64,000 bases of DNA from Enterococcus montenegrensis (GTDB taxonomy: Bacteria; Bacillota; Bacilli; Lactobacillales; Enterococcaceae): NCBI RefSeq assembly GCF_029983095.1, contig NZ_CP120467.1, positions 1,045,001 through 1,109,000 of the forward strand, in the 5' to 3' direction. The notes under the pieces were generated by a model. That model worked only from the letters and a program-made list of their open reading frames with translations, made no database searches and was not told the DNA's origin. Below, piece after piece: positions 51,947 through 61,608 of this stretch; position 1 is the first letter of the stretch, and every line of letters begins with the position of its first letter. The translations under genes and the position numbers were made by a program.

Positions 51947-53470
51947 ATGGCATCACATGTAAAATTACCAAGTGGAAATTATCAATGTATTAGCCGATAT
52001 ACTAATCCTTTAACGGGAAAGAGAACGAAAATTACTCTGACTTATTCTGGCAGCACTCGGAAGGCTCAAAGAAATGCTGAACGTGAATTAGAAGACAAGA
52101 TTGATCGAATTTTAGAAGAATATGAATATGCCCAACCAGATAGAATATTACGTTTCTCTCAACTTGTAGAAAAATGGCTTGAGCATTGGCGATTCGGAGT
52201 TAATGAAAGAACAGTAGAACGAGAAATTTTAGTGATTCGAAGAGTGAATGAATTAATTGATGGTGACGTTTTAGTTGAAAGTATCACACCATTATTACTC
52301 GAAAAATTGTTAACTGATTATCAAAAAAGATACGATAGTTCATATTCTACGATGATTCATATTAAGAGTACCTTAAATAAAATTTTTCGATATGCAGTAA
52401 AACATCGTATTTTAGTTTATTCTCCCATGTCTGTTGTCGAGTTGAATTTACCTCGAGAAAAGAAAATGGAACCCAAAATAAGAAGAAAGTTAAAATATCT
52501 CGAACCACATGAGCTAAATGCTTTTCTAACAGAGGTTAAGAAATCGGTGAATCCAGTTTATTACCATCTTACTTTGTTCTTAGTGAATACTGGACTTCGA
52601 ATTGGAGAGGCAGGAGCTTTAACAGTAGATGATGTCGATTTTGAAAATCGGAGAATAACAGTCACAAAAAATCTAGTTCAAACTGGCAAAGGAAAATTTG
52701 AGTATGGCCCACCAAAAACAGAAGAATCTGAACGGATAGTCGGATTGTCCCAGGTAGCTTTGAAAAGTTTAATTGCTGCTATGGAAAAAAGTAAACAGCT
52801 AGATAAGAGATATCAAATAAAGCCTTGGAAATCATATGTCCAAACAGACTCAATATTTAGAACGTTAAACGGTGCGCCAGTTACTTCCAAATCCTACCGA
52901 ACGTTTATTCATAGGATTCAAGATGATTTAAGAGAAAATTGCGAAAGTAAGTATGGGTTTAAGTGGGTTAAAAATATAACTCCTCACTCTTTTAGGTTTA
53001 TTAATATTACTTACTTAAAGGATAGTGAGGGGGTTGATCCAAAATCAATCCAATCTCATGTGGGACATACAGATTTGAGAACTACAATGAACGTTTATGC
53101 TCAAACTTCAAATAAAGGTACAACACGAATTGTAAATGCTCTTGATCATTGGCTAGATAAAGACAATCCACTTGATTTTTATCCGGAGGTTTTCTGTAGT
53201 GAATATTCAACTAGGCTCAATAAGATTTTGAGAGAAAATATAGATAAAGATGTAATCGAGTTTACTCTCGAAGATTTTAAAAGAGCTTTAGGAATTCCCC
53301 CCGAATACCAAACTAGACACTTAAAGAATAACATTATTCAGAAGATGATTAGTGATTTGAGTGAAGAATGGCAAGCATTTGATATTGAAACAATTTATGG
53401 TAAAATGCGAAAGATACTAGGTTACAAGATAACGTATGGAAACAATCTGGTGTTGAAGCACAATCTTTAA
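51947..53470 (+). CDS. int: tyrosine integrase with C-terminal Rep-like extension
   Basis: 507 residues. Arm-binding N-terminus (1-~60), core-binding domain (~65-170) and catalytic domain with R in NTGLRIGEAGAL, HxxR in PHSFRF, H in SHVGHTDLRTT and nucleophile Y384 (MNVYAQ). It recombines the rbgA-derived att cores. About 123 residues follow the tyrosine, roughly 95 more than in Tn916 Int. They include VIEFTLEDFKRALGIPPEYQ and KNNIIQKMISDL, resembling the winged helix of Rep_3 plasmid initiators. ATG 51947 follows ATAGGAG. The gene ends at the right arm repeats. Confidence 0.93.
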   Translation: MASHVKLPSGNYQCISRYTNPLTGKRTKITLTYSGSTRKAQRNAERELEDKIDRILEEYEYAQPDRILRFSQLVEKWLEHWRFGVNERTVEREILVIRRVNELIDGDVLVESITPLLLEKLLTDYQKRYDSSYSTMIHIKSTLNKIFRYAVKHRILVYSPMSVVELNLPREKKMEPKIRRKLKYLEPHELNAFLTEVKKSVNPVYYHLTLFLVNTGLRIGEAGALTVDDVDFENRRITVTKNLVQTGKGKFEYGPPKTEESERIVGLSQVALKSLIAAMEKSKQLDKRYQIKPWKSYVQTDSIFRTLNGAPVTSKSYRTFIHRIQDDLRENCESKYGFKWVKNITPHSFRFINITYLKDSEGVDPKSIQSHVGHTDLRTTMNVYAQTSNKGTTRIVNALDHWLDKDNPLDFYPEVFCSEYSTRLNKILRENIDKDVIEFTLEDFKRALGIPPEYQTRHLKNNIIQKMISDLSEEWQAFDIETIYGKMRKILGYKITYGNNLVLKHNL

Positions 53471-53472
53471 AT

Positions 53473-53493
53473 TGTCCCATGTTTGTCCCATGC
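53473..53493 (+). repeat. paired TGTCCCAT sites at right end (putative integrase arm sites)
   Basis: TGTCCCAT (53473-53480) and TTTGTCCCATGC (53482-53493), immediately after the int stop codon. Same pair and orientation as at 18410-18430. Confidence 0.55.
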
Positions 53494-53565
53494 GAAGTAT
53501 TTTACCTAAAATTTTATGAGTCAAGGCCTTTAAAACCTTGATATGAAAGGAGTGGACTTAATAAT

Positions 53566-53585
53566 ATGACGATTCAATGGTTCCC
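53566..53585 (+). repeat. attR, right attachment repeat
   Basis: The first 20 bases of the restored rbgA frame. They match 18202-18221 with two differences (53571 G/A and 53583 C/T). The 11-bp core ATTCAATGGTT is identical. Upstream GAAAGGAG (53545-53552) is element DNA serving as the new rbgA ribosome site. Confidence 0.88.
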
Positions 53586-54435
53586 AGGACATATGGCAAA
53601 AGCCAAACGGGAAGTTAGTGAAAAGCTAAAGTTTGTTGACATCGTTTTTGAATTAGTGGATGCCAGACTGCCGCTTTCTTCGCGTAATCCATTATTAGAT
53701 CAAATTTTACAGCAAAAACCACGCTTAGTGATATTAAATAAGGCCGACTTGGCTGACCCTGAACAAACACAAAAATGGCAGAGCTATTTTGAAGCAAAAG
53801 GCTTTGCAGCTTTGGCAATGAATGCCTTGGAAAATCAAGGAACTAAAAAAATTGTGACAAAGGCCAAAACTGTTTTGGCTGATAAATTTGCCAGAGATAA
53901 AGCCCGAGGCATTAAACCACGGGCAATTCGCGCGATGGTGATTGGCATACCAAATGTCGGCAAATCAACTTTAATGAATCGTTTAGTTGGTAAAAAAATC
54001 GCGCAAACAGGGAATAAACCAGGGGTAACCAAAGGGCAACAGTGGCTGCGTTCTGGTAGTGAATTAGAGCTTTTAGACACGCCAGGGATTTTATGGCCCA
54101 AATTTGAAGATCCTGAAATTGGTAAGAAATTGGCCTTAACTGGCGCCATTAAAGACCAACTGTTACATTTGGATGATATTGCACTATTTGGTTTGGATTT
54201 TTTCACGCGGTATTACCCCGGGCGAGTAGCCAAGCGCTATCATTTGGAGTTAGTCGACGAGCAATTACCTTTACCAGACTTATTGATGTTGATTACAGAA
54301 AAAAGAGGATTTCGTGATGACTATGATCGTGGTAGCGAGTTGGTTGTCGTTGAGATTCGGCAAAGTAAATTAGGGCCTTTTACCTTAGATCGTTACGAAG
54401 AAGCAGGAGTTTTCAATGAAAGCACAAGCAATTAA
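53566..54435 (+). CDS. rbgA: ribosome biogenesis GTPase
   Basis: 289 residues, complete. A circularly permuted GTPase: G4 NKAD comes before G1 GIPNVGKSTL and G3 DTPG. The N-terminus MTIQWFPGHMAKAKRE is typical. It is needed for late 50S subunit assembly and essential in Bacillus. Because the ICE sits between the native promoter and this body, the first codons, ribosome site and probably the promoter now come from the element's right end. It overlaps rnhB by 20 bp. Confidence 0.97.
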   Translation: MTIQWFPGHMAKAKREVSEKLKFVDIVFELVDARLPLSSRNPLLDQILQQKPRLVILNKADLADPEQTQKWQSYFEAKGFAALAMNALENQGTKKIVTKAKTVLADKFARDKARGIKPRAIRAMVIGIPNVGKSTLMNRLVGKKIAQTGNKPGVTKGQQWLRSGSELELLDTPGILWPKFEDPEIGKKLALTGAIKDQLLHLDDIALFGLDFFTRYYPGRVAKRYHLELVDEQLPLPDLLMLITEKRGFRDDYDRGSELVVVEIRQSKLGPFTLDRYEEAGVFNESTSN

Positions 54436-55183
54436 AGATATCAAAATAAAACTAGCGACACTAACCGATGCCAATGATCCTTATCTAATGGCTTTAGCTC
54501 AAGATGAAAGAGCTGGTGTTCAAAAATTACTGCAACAATTTTATCGGCGTTTAGATAAAGAGCAAGCGTTAAAAGATAAATATGTTGAAATGACTAGTTT
54601 TGAGCGAACATTACACCAAGAAGGTCATCGTTTTATCGCAGGGATTGACGAAGTAGGCCGGGGCCCTCTAGCAGGTCCGGTTGTGGCTGCGGCGGTTATT
54701 TTACCTGCAGATGTTGTGCTTTTAGGTTTAAATGATTCTAAACAATTATCGGCTAAAAAAAGAGGGCAGCTATATTGTGAAATTCAAGAAAAAGCGATAG
54801 CTGTCGGAATTGGCGTCGTGGATCACGAAGAAATCGATCGTATTAATATTTTGCAAGCAAGTAAAAAGGCGATGCTGTTAGCTATAGATGACTTAGCCGT
54901 AGAACCAACACATCTATTAGTAGATGCAGTAAAACTAGACTGTGATATTTCCCAAGACAATCTGATCAAAGGGGATGCGCGATCGGTTTCAATAGCAGCA
55001 GCAAGTATTATAGCCAAAGAAATGCGGGATAATTTGATGAAAGAATACCATCAAATCTTTCCTTTTTATGCTTTTGATAAAAATGCTGGTTATGGAACGA
55101 AAGATCATCTGAATGGTTTAAAAAATCACGGCATTTGTGCGATTCACCGGAAAACTTTTGCACCAGTTAAAAATTATTTATAA
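54416..55183 (+). CDS. rnhB: ribonuclease HII
   Basis: 255 residues. Cuts RNA in RNA-DNA hybrids, including single ribonucleotides in DNA. The active-site opening FIAGIDEVGRGPLAGPVVAA gives Asp-Glu. The other acids lie in LLVDAVKLD and in the helix after. The ~70-residue N-terminal extension before the catalytic core is usual for Firmicute RnhB. The start lies within the end of rbgA, a conserved arrangement. Confidence 0.97.
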   Translation: MKAQAIKDIKIKLATLTDANDPYLMALAQDERAGVQKLLQQFYRRLDKEQALKDKYVEMTSFERTLHQEGHRFIAGIDEVGRGPLAGPVVAAAVILPADVVLLGLNDSKQLSAKKRGQLYCEIQEKAIAVGIGVVDHEEIDRINILQASKKAMLLAIDDLAVEPTHLLVDAVKLDCDISQDNLIKGDARSVSIAAASIIAKEMRDNLMKEYHQIFPFYAFDKNAGYGTKDHLNGLKNHGICAIHRKTFAPVKNYL

Positions 55184-55243
55184 ATATTTTTCCTTCTTTT
55201 TTGCGTATCTTTATTTGAAGATAACTAGAAAGAAGGTTTTTTA

Positions 55244-56110
55244 ATGGAAAGAGAATGGTTCTTATTAAAATTAGCTTTATTGCAAGGTGCAGGTATTATT
55301 ACCAAGTGGCGTATTTTGGAATATGCGCAAAAACACCAGTATTTTAATTTTACCGCTAAAGAAGTGCAGCCGTTATTATCAAGAAAATGTGACAGCTTTG
55401 TTTTTTACAATGATTGGAACTTTTTAACGCAAGAGGTGCTGCAGCAAAAATTAAACGGTCAAAAATATGTCACGTTAGACTCTCCTTTATATCCAAAGCG
55501 ACTAAAGGAAATTTACCAACCACCTTTTGCTTTATTTTACGAAGGAAATATTTTACTGTTGCAACAAGAGAAAATTATTGGTTTTGTCGGTTCTCGAAAT
55601 GTTTCACCTTATGGTAAGGAGATCGTGAAAAAGTTTGTTCCACCCTTAACAAACCGAGGCTACACGATTGCAAGTGGCTTAGCAAAAGGGGTGGATAGTT
55701 GCAGTCATTTAACTGCGATGCAGTCTTTTGGTCAGACGATTGGTGTTGTGGGGTGTGGTTTGGACATCTGCTATCCAAAAGAAGTTTTTACCATTTATTG
55801 GGAAATGTTAAAAAATCAATTGGTCATCAGTGAATATCCCTATGGTACACCCGTAAGAAAATATCACTTTCCAATGCGCAATCGGATTATTGCCGGTATA
55901 TCACAGGCGGTATGCGTAGTAGAGGCCAAAGCAAAAAGCGGTTCACTTACTACGGCACAATTGGCATTAGACACAGGTAAAGAGGTCTTTGCCTTTCCTG
56001 GCGATATTTTAAACGGCCGTTCAACCGGTTGTTTGCAGCTGATTCAAGATGGTGCAAAATGTGTAATTTCTTTAAAAGATATTTTAGAAGAGTTGCCAAA
56101 TTTTGAGTAA
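55244..56110 (+). CDS. dprA: DNA processing protein A
   Basis: 288 residues. Binds incoming single strands and loads RecA in natural transformation. The Rossmann-like core is clear: GFVGSRNVSPYGKEIVKK, GLAKGVDSCSHLTAM, VVGCGLDICYPKE and EAKAKSGSLTTAQLALD. It lacks the C-terminal winged helix of longer DprA proteins. ATG 55244 follows AGAAGG. Present in many non-competent Firmicutes, so competence should not be inferred. Confidence 0.95.
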   Translation: MEREWFLLKLALLQGAGIITKWRILEYAQKHQYFNFTAKEVQPLLSRKCDSFVFYNDWNFLTQEVLQQKLNGQKYVTLDSPLYPKRLKEIYQPPFALFYEGNILLLQQEKIIGFVGSRNVSPYGKEIVKKFVPPLTNRGYTIASGLAKGVDSCSHLTAMQSFGQTIGVVGCGLDICYPKEVFTIYWEMLKNQLVISEYPYGTPVRKYHFPMRNRIIAGISQAVCVVEAKAKSGSLTTAQLALDTGKEVFAFPGDILNGRSTGCLQLIQDGAKCVISLKDILEELPNFE

Positions 56111-56227
56111 GATTAATTGCCTTCCTTGACAAACATTTTTTTAATGGATATGATTACCTACGATTTAGTTACCAAAATTCAGGTATAATATAGTAGTAAA
56201 TTGTTAGGAAGGAGCCATCAATTATAT

Positions 56228-58306
56228 ATGGCATATAAATATTTAGTAATTGTTGAGTCACCGGCAAAAGCCAAGACAATCGAGAAGTACTTAGGTCGCA
56301 ACTATAAAGTTGTTGCCAGCGTCGGCCATATTCGCGATTTACCAAAAAGTAAAATGGGAATTGACGTTGAAAATAATTACGAGCCCCATTATATTTCCAT
56401 TCGCGGAAAAGGCGATGTAATCAAAAGTTTAAGAAGTGCCGCCAAAAAAGCACAAAAAGTTTATCTCGCAAGTGACCCGGACCGTGAAGGGGAGGCTATT
56501 GCATGGCATTTGGCACATTTATTAAATCTTGATTTAGAAGACAAAAATCGCGTAGTCTTTAACGAAATCACCAAAGATGCCGTTAAAGCTGCTTTTAAAG
56601 AACCACGAACTATTGATTTGGATCTAGTGGATGCTCAACAAGCACGGCGCGTTTTAGACCGTTTAGTGGGTTACTCTATTAGTCCAATTTTATGGCGTAA
56701 AGTCAAAAAAGGCTTGAGTGCTGGTCGCGTACAATCCATTGCGCTAAAGATGATTATCGATCGGGAAAAAGAGATTCGTCAATTTATTCCGGAAGAATAT
56801 TGGTCGATTGATGGCAATTTCCAAAAAGAACGAAAAAAATTCAAAGCTAATTTTTGGGGCGTCGATGGCAAAAAGAAAAAATTACCTAACGCTGAAAGTA
56901 TTAAAGAAGTTACAAGTCGTTTAGATGGTAAAGATTACGATGTCGTGAAAGTCGAGAAAAAAGAACGTAAACGCAATCCAGCTGCGCCTTTTACAACCAG
57001 CAGTATGCAACAAGAAGCAGCCCGCAAATTAAACTTTAGAACACGTAAAACCATGATGGTCGCCCAACAACTTTATGAAGGAATTGCGCTAGGTAAACAA
57101 GGTACCGTCGGTTTAATTACCTATATGCGAACCGATTCAAAACGGATTGCAGACTCTGCTAAAGCAGAAGCAGCAGAATTCATCGAAACAACTTACGGTA
57201 AAGAATATTCTTCTCATAGTCACAAAAAAGTAAAAAATGCGCAAGGCGCGCAAGATGCCCACGAGGCAGTTCGTCCAACCAGCGTGACACGAACACCAGA
57301 GGAAATGAAGCAATATTTAGATAAAGATCAATTAAAACTTTATACGTTGATTTGGTCTCGTTTTGTTGCAAGTCAAATGACACCAGCTGTTTTAGATACA
57401 ATGAAAGTCACTTTAGAGCAAAATGGTGTGATCTTCATTGCCAACGGTTCTAAGATTAAGTTTAAAGGTTTTATGCAAGTTTATGTCGAAGGTACCGATG
57501 ATGGTAAAGAAGAAAAAGAAAACATCTTGCCAGAATTAGTTGTAGGTGATGTTGTAAAAGCAATTGATATTGAACCAAAACAACATTTTACGCAGCCACC
57601 AGCACGCTTTAGTGAAGCAACTTTAATTCGCACGTTGGAAGAAAAAGGCGTAGGACGTCCTTCAACATACGCCCCAACAATTGAGACGATTCAACGTCGT
57701 TACTATGTAAAATTACAGCAAAAACGCTTTGAACCAACGGAATTAGGCGAAATTGTCAACTCCTTAATTGAAGATTTCTTCCCACAAATCGTGGATGTTA
57801 ACTTTACGGCTGAAATGGAAACAGACTTGGATAAAGTAGAAGATGGCAAAGAAAACTGGGTTAAGGTCGTGGATCGTTTTTATAAGCCATTTGAAACTGA
57901 GTTGACAAATGCAGAAGAAAAAATTGAAAAAATTCAAATCAAAGATGAACCCGCTGGCTTTGACTGTGACGTTTGTGGGCATCCAATGGTGATTAAACTG
58001 GGGCGTTATGGTAAGTTTTATGCGTGTAGCAATTTCCCTGATTGCCGCAACACCAAACCGATTGTAAAAGAAATCGGCGTTATTTGTCCGGTTTGTCACA
58101 AAGGACAAGTTATCGAAAGAAAGTCTAAGAAAAATCGCTTATTCTATGGCTGCTCTCGTTATCCAGATTGTGACTTTACTTCTTGGGATAAACCAGTTGG
58201 GCGCGATTGTCCAAAATGTGGTCAATATTTAGTTGAGAAAAAAGTTAAAGGTGGCAAACAAGTCGTTTGTATTAATGGCGACTATGAAGAAAACGTCCAA
58301 AAATAA
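56228..58306 (+). CDS. topA: DNA topoisomerase I
   Basis: 692 residues, type IA. A Toprim domain at the start ([31 protein letters not shown]), the catalytic Tyr in [12 protein letters not shown], and three C-terminal zinc ribbons ([38 protein letters not shown]). Relaxes negative supercoils. ATG 56228 gives the standard [10 protein letters not shown] start; AGGAAGGAG lies 14 bases before. A TATAAT at 56183-56188 marks a promoter. Confidence 0.98.
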   Translation: MAYKYLVIVESPAKAKTIEKYLGRNYKVVASVGHIRDLPKSKMGIDVENNYEPHYISIRGKGDVIKSLRSAAKKAQKVYLASDPDREGEAIAWHLAHLLNLDLEDKNRVVFNEITKDAVKAAFKEPRTIDLDLVDAQQARRVLDRLVGYSISPILWRKVKKGLSAGRVQSIALKMIIDREKEIRQFIPEEYWSIDGNFQKERKKFKANFWGVDGKKKKLPNAESIKEVTSRLDGKDYDVVKVEKKERKRNPAAPFTTSSMQQEAARKLNFRTRKTMMVAQQLYEGIALGKQGTVGLITYMRTDSKRIADSAKAEAAEFIETTYGKEYSSHSHKKVKNAQGAQDAHEAVRPTSVTRTPEEMKQYLDKDQLKLYTLIWSRFVASQMTPAVLDTMKVTLEQNGVIFIANGSKIKFKGFMQVYVEGTDDGKEEKENILPELVVGDVVKAIDIEPKQHFTQPPARFSEATLIRTLEEKGVGRPSTYAPTIETIQRRYYVKLQQKRFEPTELGEIVNSLIEDFFPQIVDVNFTAEMETDLDKVEDGKENWVKVVDRFYKPFETELTNAEEKIEKIQIKDEPAGFDCDVCGHPMVIKLGRYGKFYACSNFPDCRNTKPIVKEIGVICPVCHKGQVIERKSKKNRLFYGCSRYPDCDFTSWDKPVGRDCPKCGQYLVEKKVKGGKQVVCINGDYEENVQK

Positions 58307-58320
58307 GTAATACAAAAATA

Positions 58321-58386
58321 AGTGGCGCACTTTTTTACCCGTATCCAATCACTGCTAAAAATTCGCTTAGTGTGGCACTTTTTTTG
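58321..58386 (+). terminator. terminator between topA and trmFO
   Basis: AGTGGCGCAC (58321-58330) pairs imperfectly with GTGTGGCACT (58370-58379), followed by seven T. A smaller AAGTG/CACTT hairpin with its own T run sits in the left arm. Confidence 0.65.
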
Positions 58387-58413
58387 TTAAAAATATAAGA
58401 ACGGAAGAATAAA

Positions 58414-59724
58414 ATGACTGAATTTGTAAATGTAATTGGTGCCGGCCTAGCCGGTAGTGAAGCAGCTTGGCAAATTGCTGAAGCAGGGGTTTTAGTACGT
58501 CTATATGAAATGCGTCCAGAAAAATCAACAGAAGCCCATCATACTTCAGATTTTGCAGAATTGGTATGTTCTAATTCCTTAAGAGGAAATAGTTTGGCCA
58601 ATGCAGTTGGCGTTTTAAAAGAAGAAATGCGGCGGTTAAACTCAGTAATTATTCAATCGGCTGACGAAACGGCAGTTCCAGCCGGGGGTGCTTTGGCAGT
58701 GGATCGTGATTCTTTTTCCGCTACTGTCACAAAAAAAGTGAAAAACCATCCAAATGTGACCGTTATTTCAGAAGAAATCACGGAAATCCCAAGCGGAGTT
58801 ACCGTGATTGCGACCGGTCCTTTGACTTCTTCTAAATTAGCAGAAGCCATTAAAGCATTTAATGGCTCTGACGGTTTTTATTTTTACGATGCTGCAGCAC
58901 CAATTATTGATAAAAGTACCATCGATATGGATAAAGTGTATCTGAAATCTCGTTATGATAAAGGAGAAGCGGCTTATCTCAATTGTCCAATGAACAAAGA
59001 AGAATTTGACGCTTTTCGCGAAGCCTTGATTACAGCTGAAGTTGCGCCGTTAAAAACTTTTGAAAAAGAGAAATACTTCGAAGGTTGTATGCCAATTGAA
59101 GTTATGGCTGCTCGTGGTGAAAAAACGATGCTTTTTGGTCCGATGAAACCAGTGGGACTAGAAGATCCTAAAACCGGCAAACGTCCCTATGCCGTGATTC
59201 AATTACGACAAGATAATGCTGCGGCATCGTTGTATAATATCGTTGGTTTTCAAACTCATTTAAAATGGGGCGAGCAAAAGCGAGTTTTCCAAATGATTCC
59301 AGGTTTAGAAAATGCTGAATTTGTTCGCTATGGTGTCATGCACCGCAATAGTTTTATGAATTCACCAGAATTATTACGGCCAACTTATCAGTCAGTTAAA
59401 CGGGATGATTTATTTTTTGCTGGTCAAATGACCGGCGTAGAAGGGTATGTAGAAAGTGCGGCTAGCGGCTTGTTAGCTGGGCGTAACGCTGCGTTATTAG
59501 CGTTGGGACAAGCAGTACAAACCATGCCAAAAGAAACAGTTATGGGTTCAATGGCTTACTACATTACCCATGCAGAAGGCAAACACTTCCAGCCAATGAA
59601 TGCTAATTTTGGATTATTGCCAGAATTGCCAGAGCGTATTCGCGATAAAAAATTACGCTATCAAACATTAGCAAAGAGAGCCCTAAGTCACTTGAATACT
59701 CCAGCAGAAGTAGTTTCAGAATAA
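58414..59724 (+). CDS. trmFO: folate/FAD-dependent tRNA (uracil-54-C5) methyltransferase
   Basis: 436 residues. Makes ribothymidine at tRNA position 54 using methylene-tetrahydrofolate and FADH2. The FAD site [14 protein letters not shown] at the start, [15 protein letters not shown] and the C-terminal [20 protein letters not shown] are characteristic (former Gid). The topA-trmFO-xerC-hslVU-codY order is the standard one. Confidence 0.97.
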   Translation: MTEFVNVIGAGLAGSEAAWQIAEAGVLVRLYEMRPEKSTEAHHTSDFAELVCSNSLRGNSLANAVGVLKEEMRRLNSVIIQSADETAVPAGGALAVDRDSFSATVTKKVKNHPNVTVISEEITEIPSGVTVIATGPLTSSKLAEAIKAFNGSDGFYFYDAAAPIIDKSTIDMDKVYLKSRYDKGEAAYLNCPMNKEEFDAFREALITAEVAPLKTFEKEKYFEGCMPIEVMAARGEKTMLFGPMKPVGLEDPKTGKRPYAVIQLRQDNAAASLYNIVGFQTHLKWGEQKRVFQMIPGLENAEFVRYGVMHRNSFMNSPELLRPTYQSVKRDDLFFAGQMTGVEGYVESAASGLLAGRNAALLALGQAVQTMPKETVMGSMAYYITHAEGKHFQPMNANFGLLPELPERIRDKKLRYQTLAKRALSHLNTPAEVVSE

Positions 59725-59746
59725 TTTAGTCTAAAACTACACTAGG

Positions 59747-59772
59747 CCGTCAACATTTGTTGGCGGTTTTTT
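59747..59772 (+). terminator. terminator after trmFO
   Basis: An 8-bp stem CCGTCAAC (59747-59754) / GTTGGCGG (59759-59766) with loop ATTT and six T. Confidence 0.85.
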
Positions 59773-60008
59773 ACTGCTTATTTTCTTTTGTTAAGTTAGG
59801 AGATGGCTTAATAAATTTCTGAGTGTCTTTAGTCAATAGAGCGAAAGTCTAATAGAAATAAAAATAAGATTGAAAAAATATGAAAGTTTTGTTAATTTGT
59901 AAGATGCTGATCTGACATCTAAATGTTAGGCTAGCAAATTTTGATTCGGTGAAAATCTTGCCGTGTTAAGCTTATTAAGCTTTATTTTGTCGTGAAAAAA
60001 GTATGACA

Positions 60009-60088
60009 ATATTGTGTAAATTGTGACGAAAGAAGGAAATATTGTTTAAATTCTGACAATTTGTTTGTTTTTTAATTCGTTGTATGCT
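60009..60088 (+). promoter_or_regulatory. tandem 19-bp repeats and promoter of the xerC-hslVU-codY operon
   Basis: ATATTGTGTAAATTGTGAC (60009-60027) and ATATTGTTTAAATTCTGAC (60039-60057) differ at two bases and are spaced by 30 bp, about three helical turns. They overlap weak CodY-box-like sequences (60008-60022 and 60047-60061). A promoter TTGTTT (60061-60066) / TATGCT (60083-60088) follows, so a bound regulator would sit just upstream of polymerase. The rest of the 347-bp gap from 59773 is A/T-rich without a gene. Confidence 0.6.
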
Positions 60089-60119
60089 ACATTAATTGCG
60101 GACAGAAGTGAGGTGTAAA

Positions 60120-61022
60120 ATGACAGCTTTTGACTGGCCACAAGAATTTTTACGCTACTTGCAATTTGAACGGGGGTATTCGCAATTAACGACAGCGGCC
60201 TACCAAGAAGACTTGCAAGATTTTCGTGAGTTTTTAAAAGAAAGTGGCGATAGTGATTTTTTGAAGATTGATCATCGGGATGTGCGGGTTTACCTTAGTT
60301 TTTTAAATGAAAAAAAGTACAGTCGAAATTCGATTAGTCGTAAAATTGCCAGTCTGCGTTCTTTTTATCAATATCTGCTAAAACAAGAAGTTATTGAAGA
60401 AAATCCCTTTGCCTATATTCATTTGAAGAAACAAAATAGTAAGTTACCACGGTTTTTTTATGAAAATGAAATGGCAGCGCTCTTTCAAGCCGCACAAGGG
60501 GATAAACCTTTAGAAATTCGCAACCGTGCCTTATTAGAAATTATGTATGGCGCAGGCTTACGGGTTAGTGAGTGTGCTAATTTAACCTTGGCTGCCGTTG
60601 ATTGGCAAGGAGAGGTTTTATTAATTCATGGTAAGGGCAATAAAGATCGTTATGTTCCTTTTGGCACTTATGCCCAAGTAGCATTGCAAGAATATTTAAC
60701 CCTAGCCAGACCGCGTCTAATGGAAAAAGTGGCGGATCATGCTTTTATTTTTGTAAATCAAAGAGGAACTCCGATTACAAGTCGCGGCATTGAATACGTT
60801 TTTAGTCAACTGATCAAAAAAAGCAGTTTAGATAGTAAAATTCATCCCCACATGTTACGCCATACATTTGCTACCCATCTATTAAATAATGGTGCGGATA
60901 TGCGAACGGTTCAAGAATTACTCGGACACGCTAATTTATCGTCAACCCAAATTTATGCCCACGTCACAAAGGAGAGTTTACAAAATAATTATCGTAAATT
61001 TCATCCGCGGGCGCATGAATAA
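60120..61022 (+). CDS. xerC: tyrosine recombinase XerC
   Basis: 300 residues. Resolves chromosome dimers with XerD at dif. Catalytic residues: R in YGAGLRVSECANL, K in HGKGNKDR, HxxR in PHMLRHTFATHL, H in LLGHANLSSTQ and Y in IYAHVTKE. It is called CodV in the equivalent Bacillus operon. ATG 60120 follows GAGGTG; an upstream TTG has no site. Confidence 0.95.
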   Translation: MTAFDWPQEFLRYLQFERGYSQLTTAAYQEDLQDFREFLKESGDSDFLKIDHRDVRVYLSFLNEKKYSRNSISRKIASLRSFYQYLLKQEVIEENPFAYIHLKKQNSKLPRFFYENEMAALFQAAQGDKPLEIRNRALLEIMYGAGLRVSECANLTLAAVDWQGEVLLIHGKGNKDRYVPFGTYAQVALQEYLTLARPRLMEKVADHAFIFVNQRGTPITSRGIEYVFSQLIKKSSLDSKIHPHMLRHTFATHLLNNGADMRTVQELLGHANLSSTQIYAHVTKESLQNNYRKFHPRAHE

Positions 61023-61049
61023 GCTATTTCACAATTTAGGAGGAACAAG

Positions 61050-61595
61050 ATGGAATCACAATTTCATTCCACCACAATTTGTGCAGTGGAAAAAGATGGC
61101 CAATTTGCTATGGCTGGTGACGGTCAAGTCACGATGGGAGAACAAGTAGTTATGAAGGGCACAGCCCGTAAGGTTCGCCGTATATATAACGGTGAAGTTG
61201 TTGTTGGCTTTGCCGGCAGCGTAGCTGATGCGTTTACTTTGGAAGAAAAATTTGAAGCAAAATTAAATGAATATAATGGCAACTTACAACGTGCTGCTGT
61301 TGAATTAGCCCAAGAGTGGCGGACACAACAAGCCATGCAAAAATTAGAAGCGATGTTAATTGTAATGAATAAAGAAGAAATGTTGTTAGTTTCTGGGACA
61401 GGGGAAGTTATTACACCTGATGATGGTATTTTGGCAATCGGCTCTGGTGGTAATTATGCACTAGCTGCGGCAAGAGCGATGAAAAAATACAATACTGATG
61501 AAATGACAGCAAAAGAAATCGCAGAAAACGCATTAAATATCGCCGCAGATATTTGTATTTTTACCAACCACAATATTATTGTGGAAGAAATGTAG
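61050..61595 (+). CDS. hslV: ATP-dependent protease subunit HslV (ClpQ)
   Basis: 181 residues. The proteolytic ring of HslUV. The N-terminus [17 protein letters not shown] places the usual catalytic Thr/Ser after a short propeptide, followed by [14 protein letters not shown] and [12 protein letters not shown]. It lies 27 bp after xerC with TTAGGAGG before the ATG; hslU starts 13 bp after its stop. Confidence 0.95.
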   Translation: MESQFHSTTICAVEKDGQFAMAGDGQVTMGEQVVMKGTARKVRRIYNGEVVVGFAGSVADAFTLEEKFEAKLNEYNGNLQRAAVELAQEWRTQQAMQKLEAMLIVMNKEEMLLVSGTGEVITPDDGILAIGSGGNYALAAARAMKKYNTDEMTAKEIAENALNIAADICIFTNHNIIVEEM

Positions 61596-61608
61596 TGAGG
61601 GATTTTTT

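Larger units (their letters stand above)
18202..53585 (+). mobile_element. Tn916-family integrative conjugative element inserted in rbgA
   Basis: About 35.4 kb. The ends are imperfect 20-bp direct repeats (18202-18221 and 53566-53585) made of the first codons of rbgA. Gene order follows Tn916: DUF961 pair, FtsK-like Orf21, oriT and MobT (Orf20), Orf19-like, ArdA (Orf18), TcpE (Orf17), VirB4-like (Orf16), VirB6-like (Orf15), CwlT (Orf14), TcpC (Orf13), an accessory slot, Orf7/Orf8-like genes, excisionase-like gene and integrase. No tet(M) is present. Additions are an adhesin, a zeta toxin, a C5 methyltransferase, a TIR plus IetAS module and a composite transposon. All transfer genes look intact, so mobility is plausible but untested. 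Confidence 0.93.
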
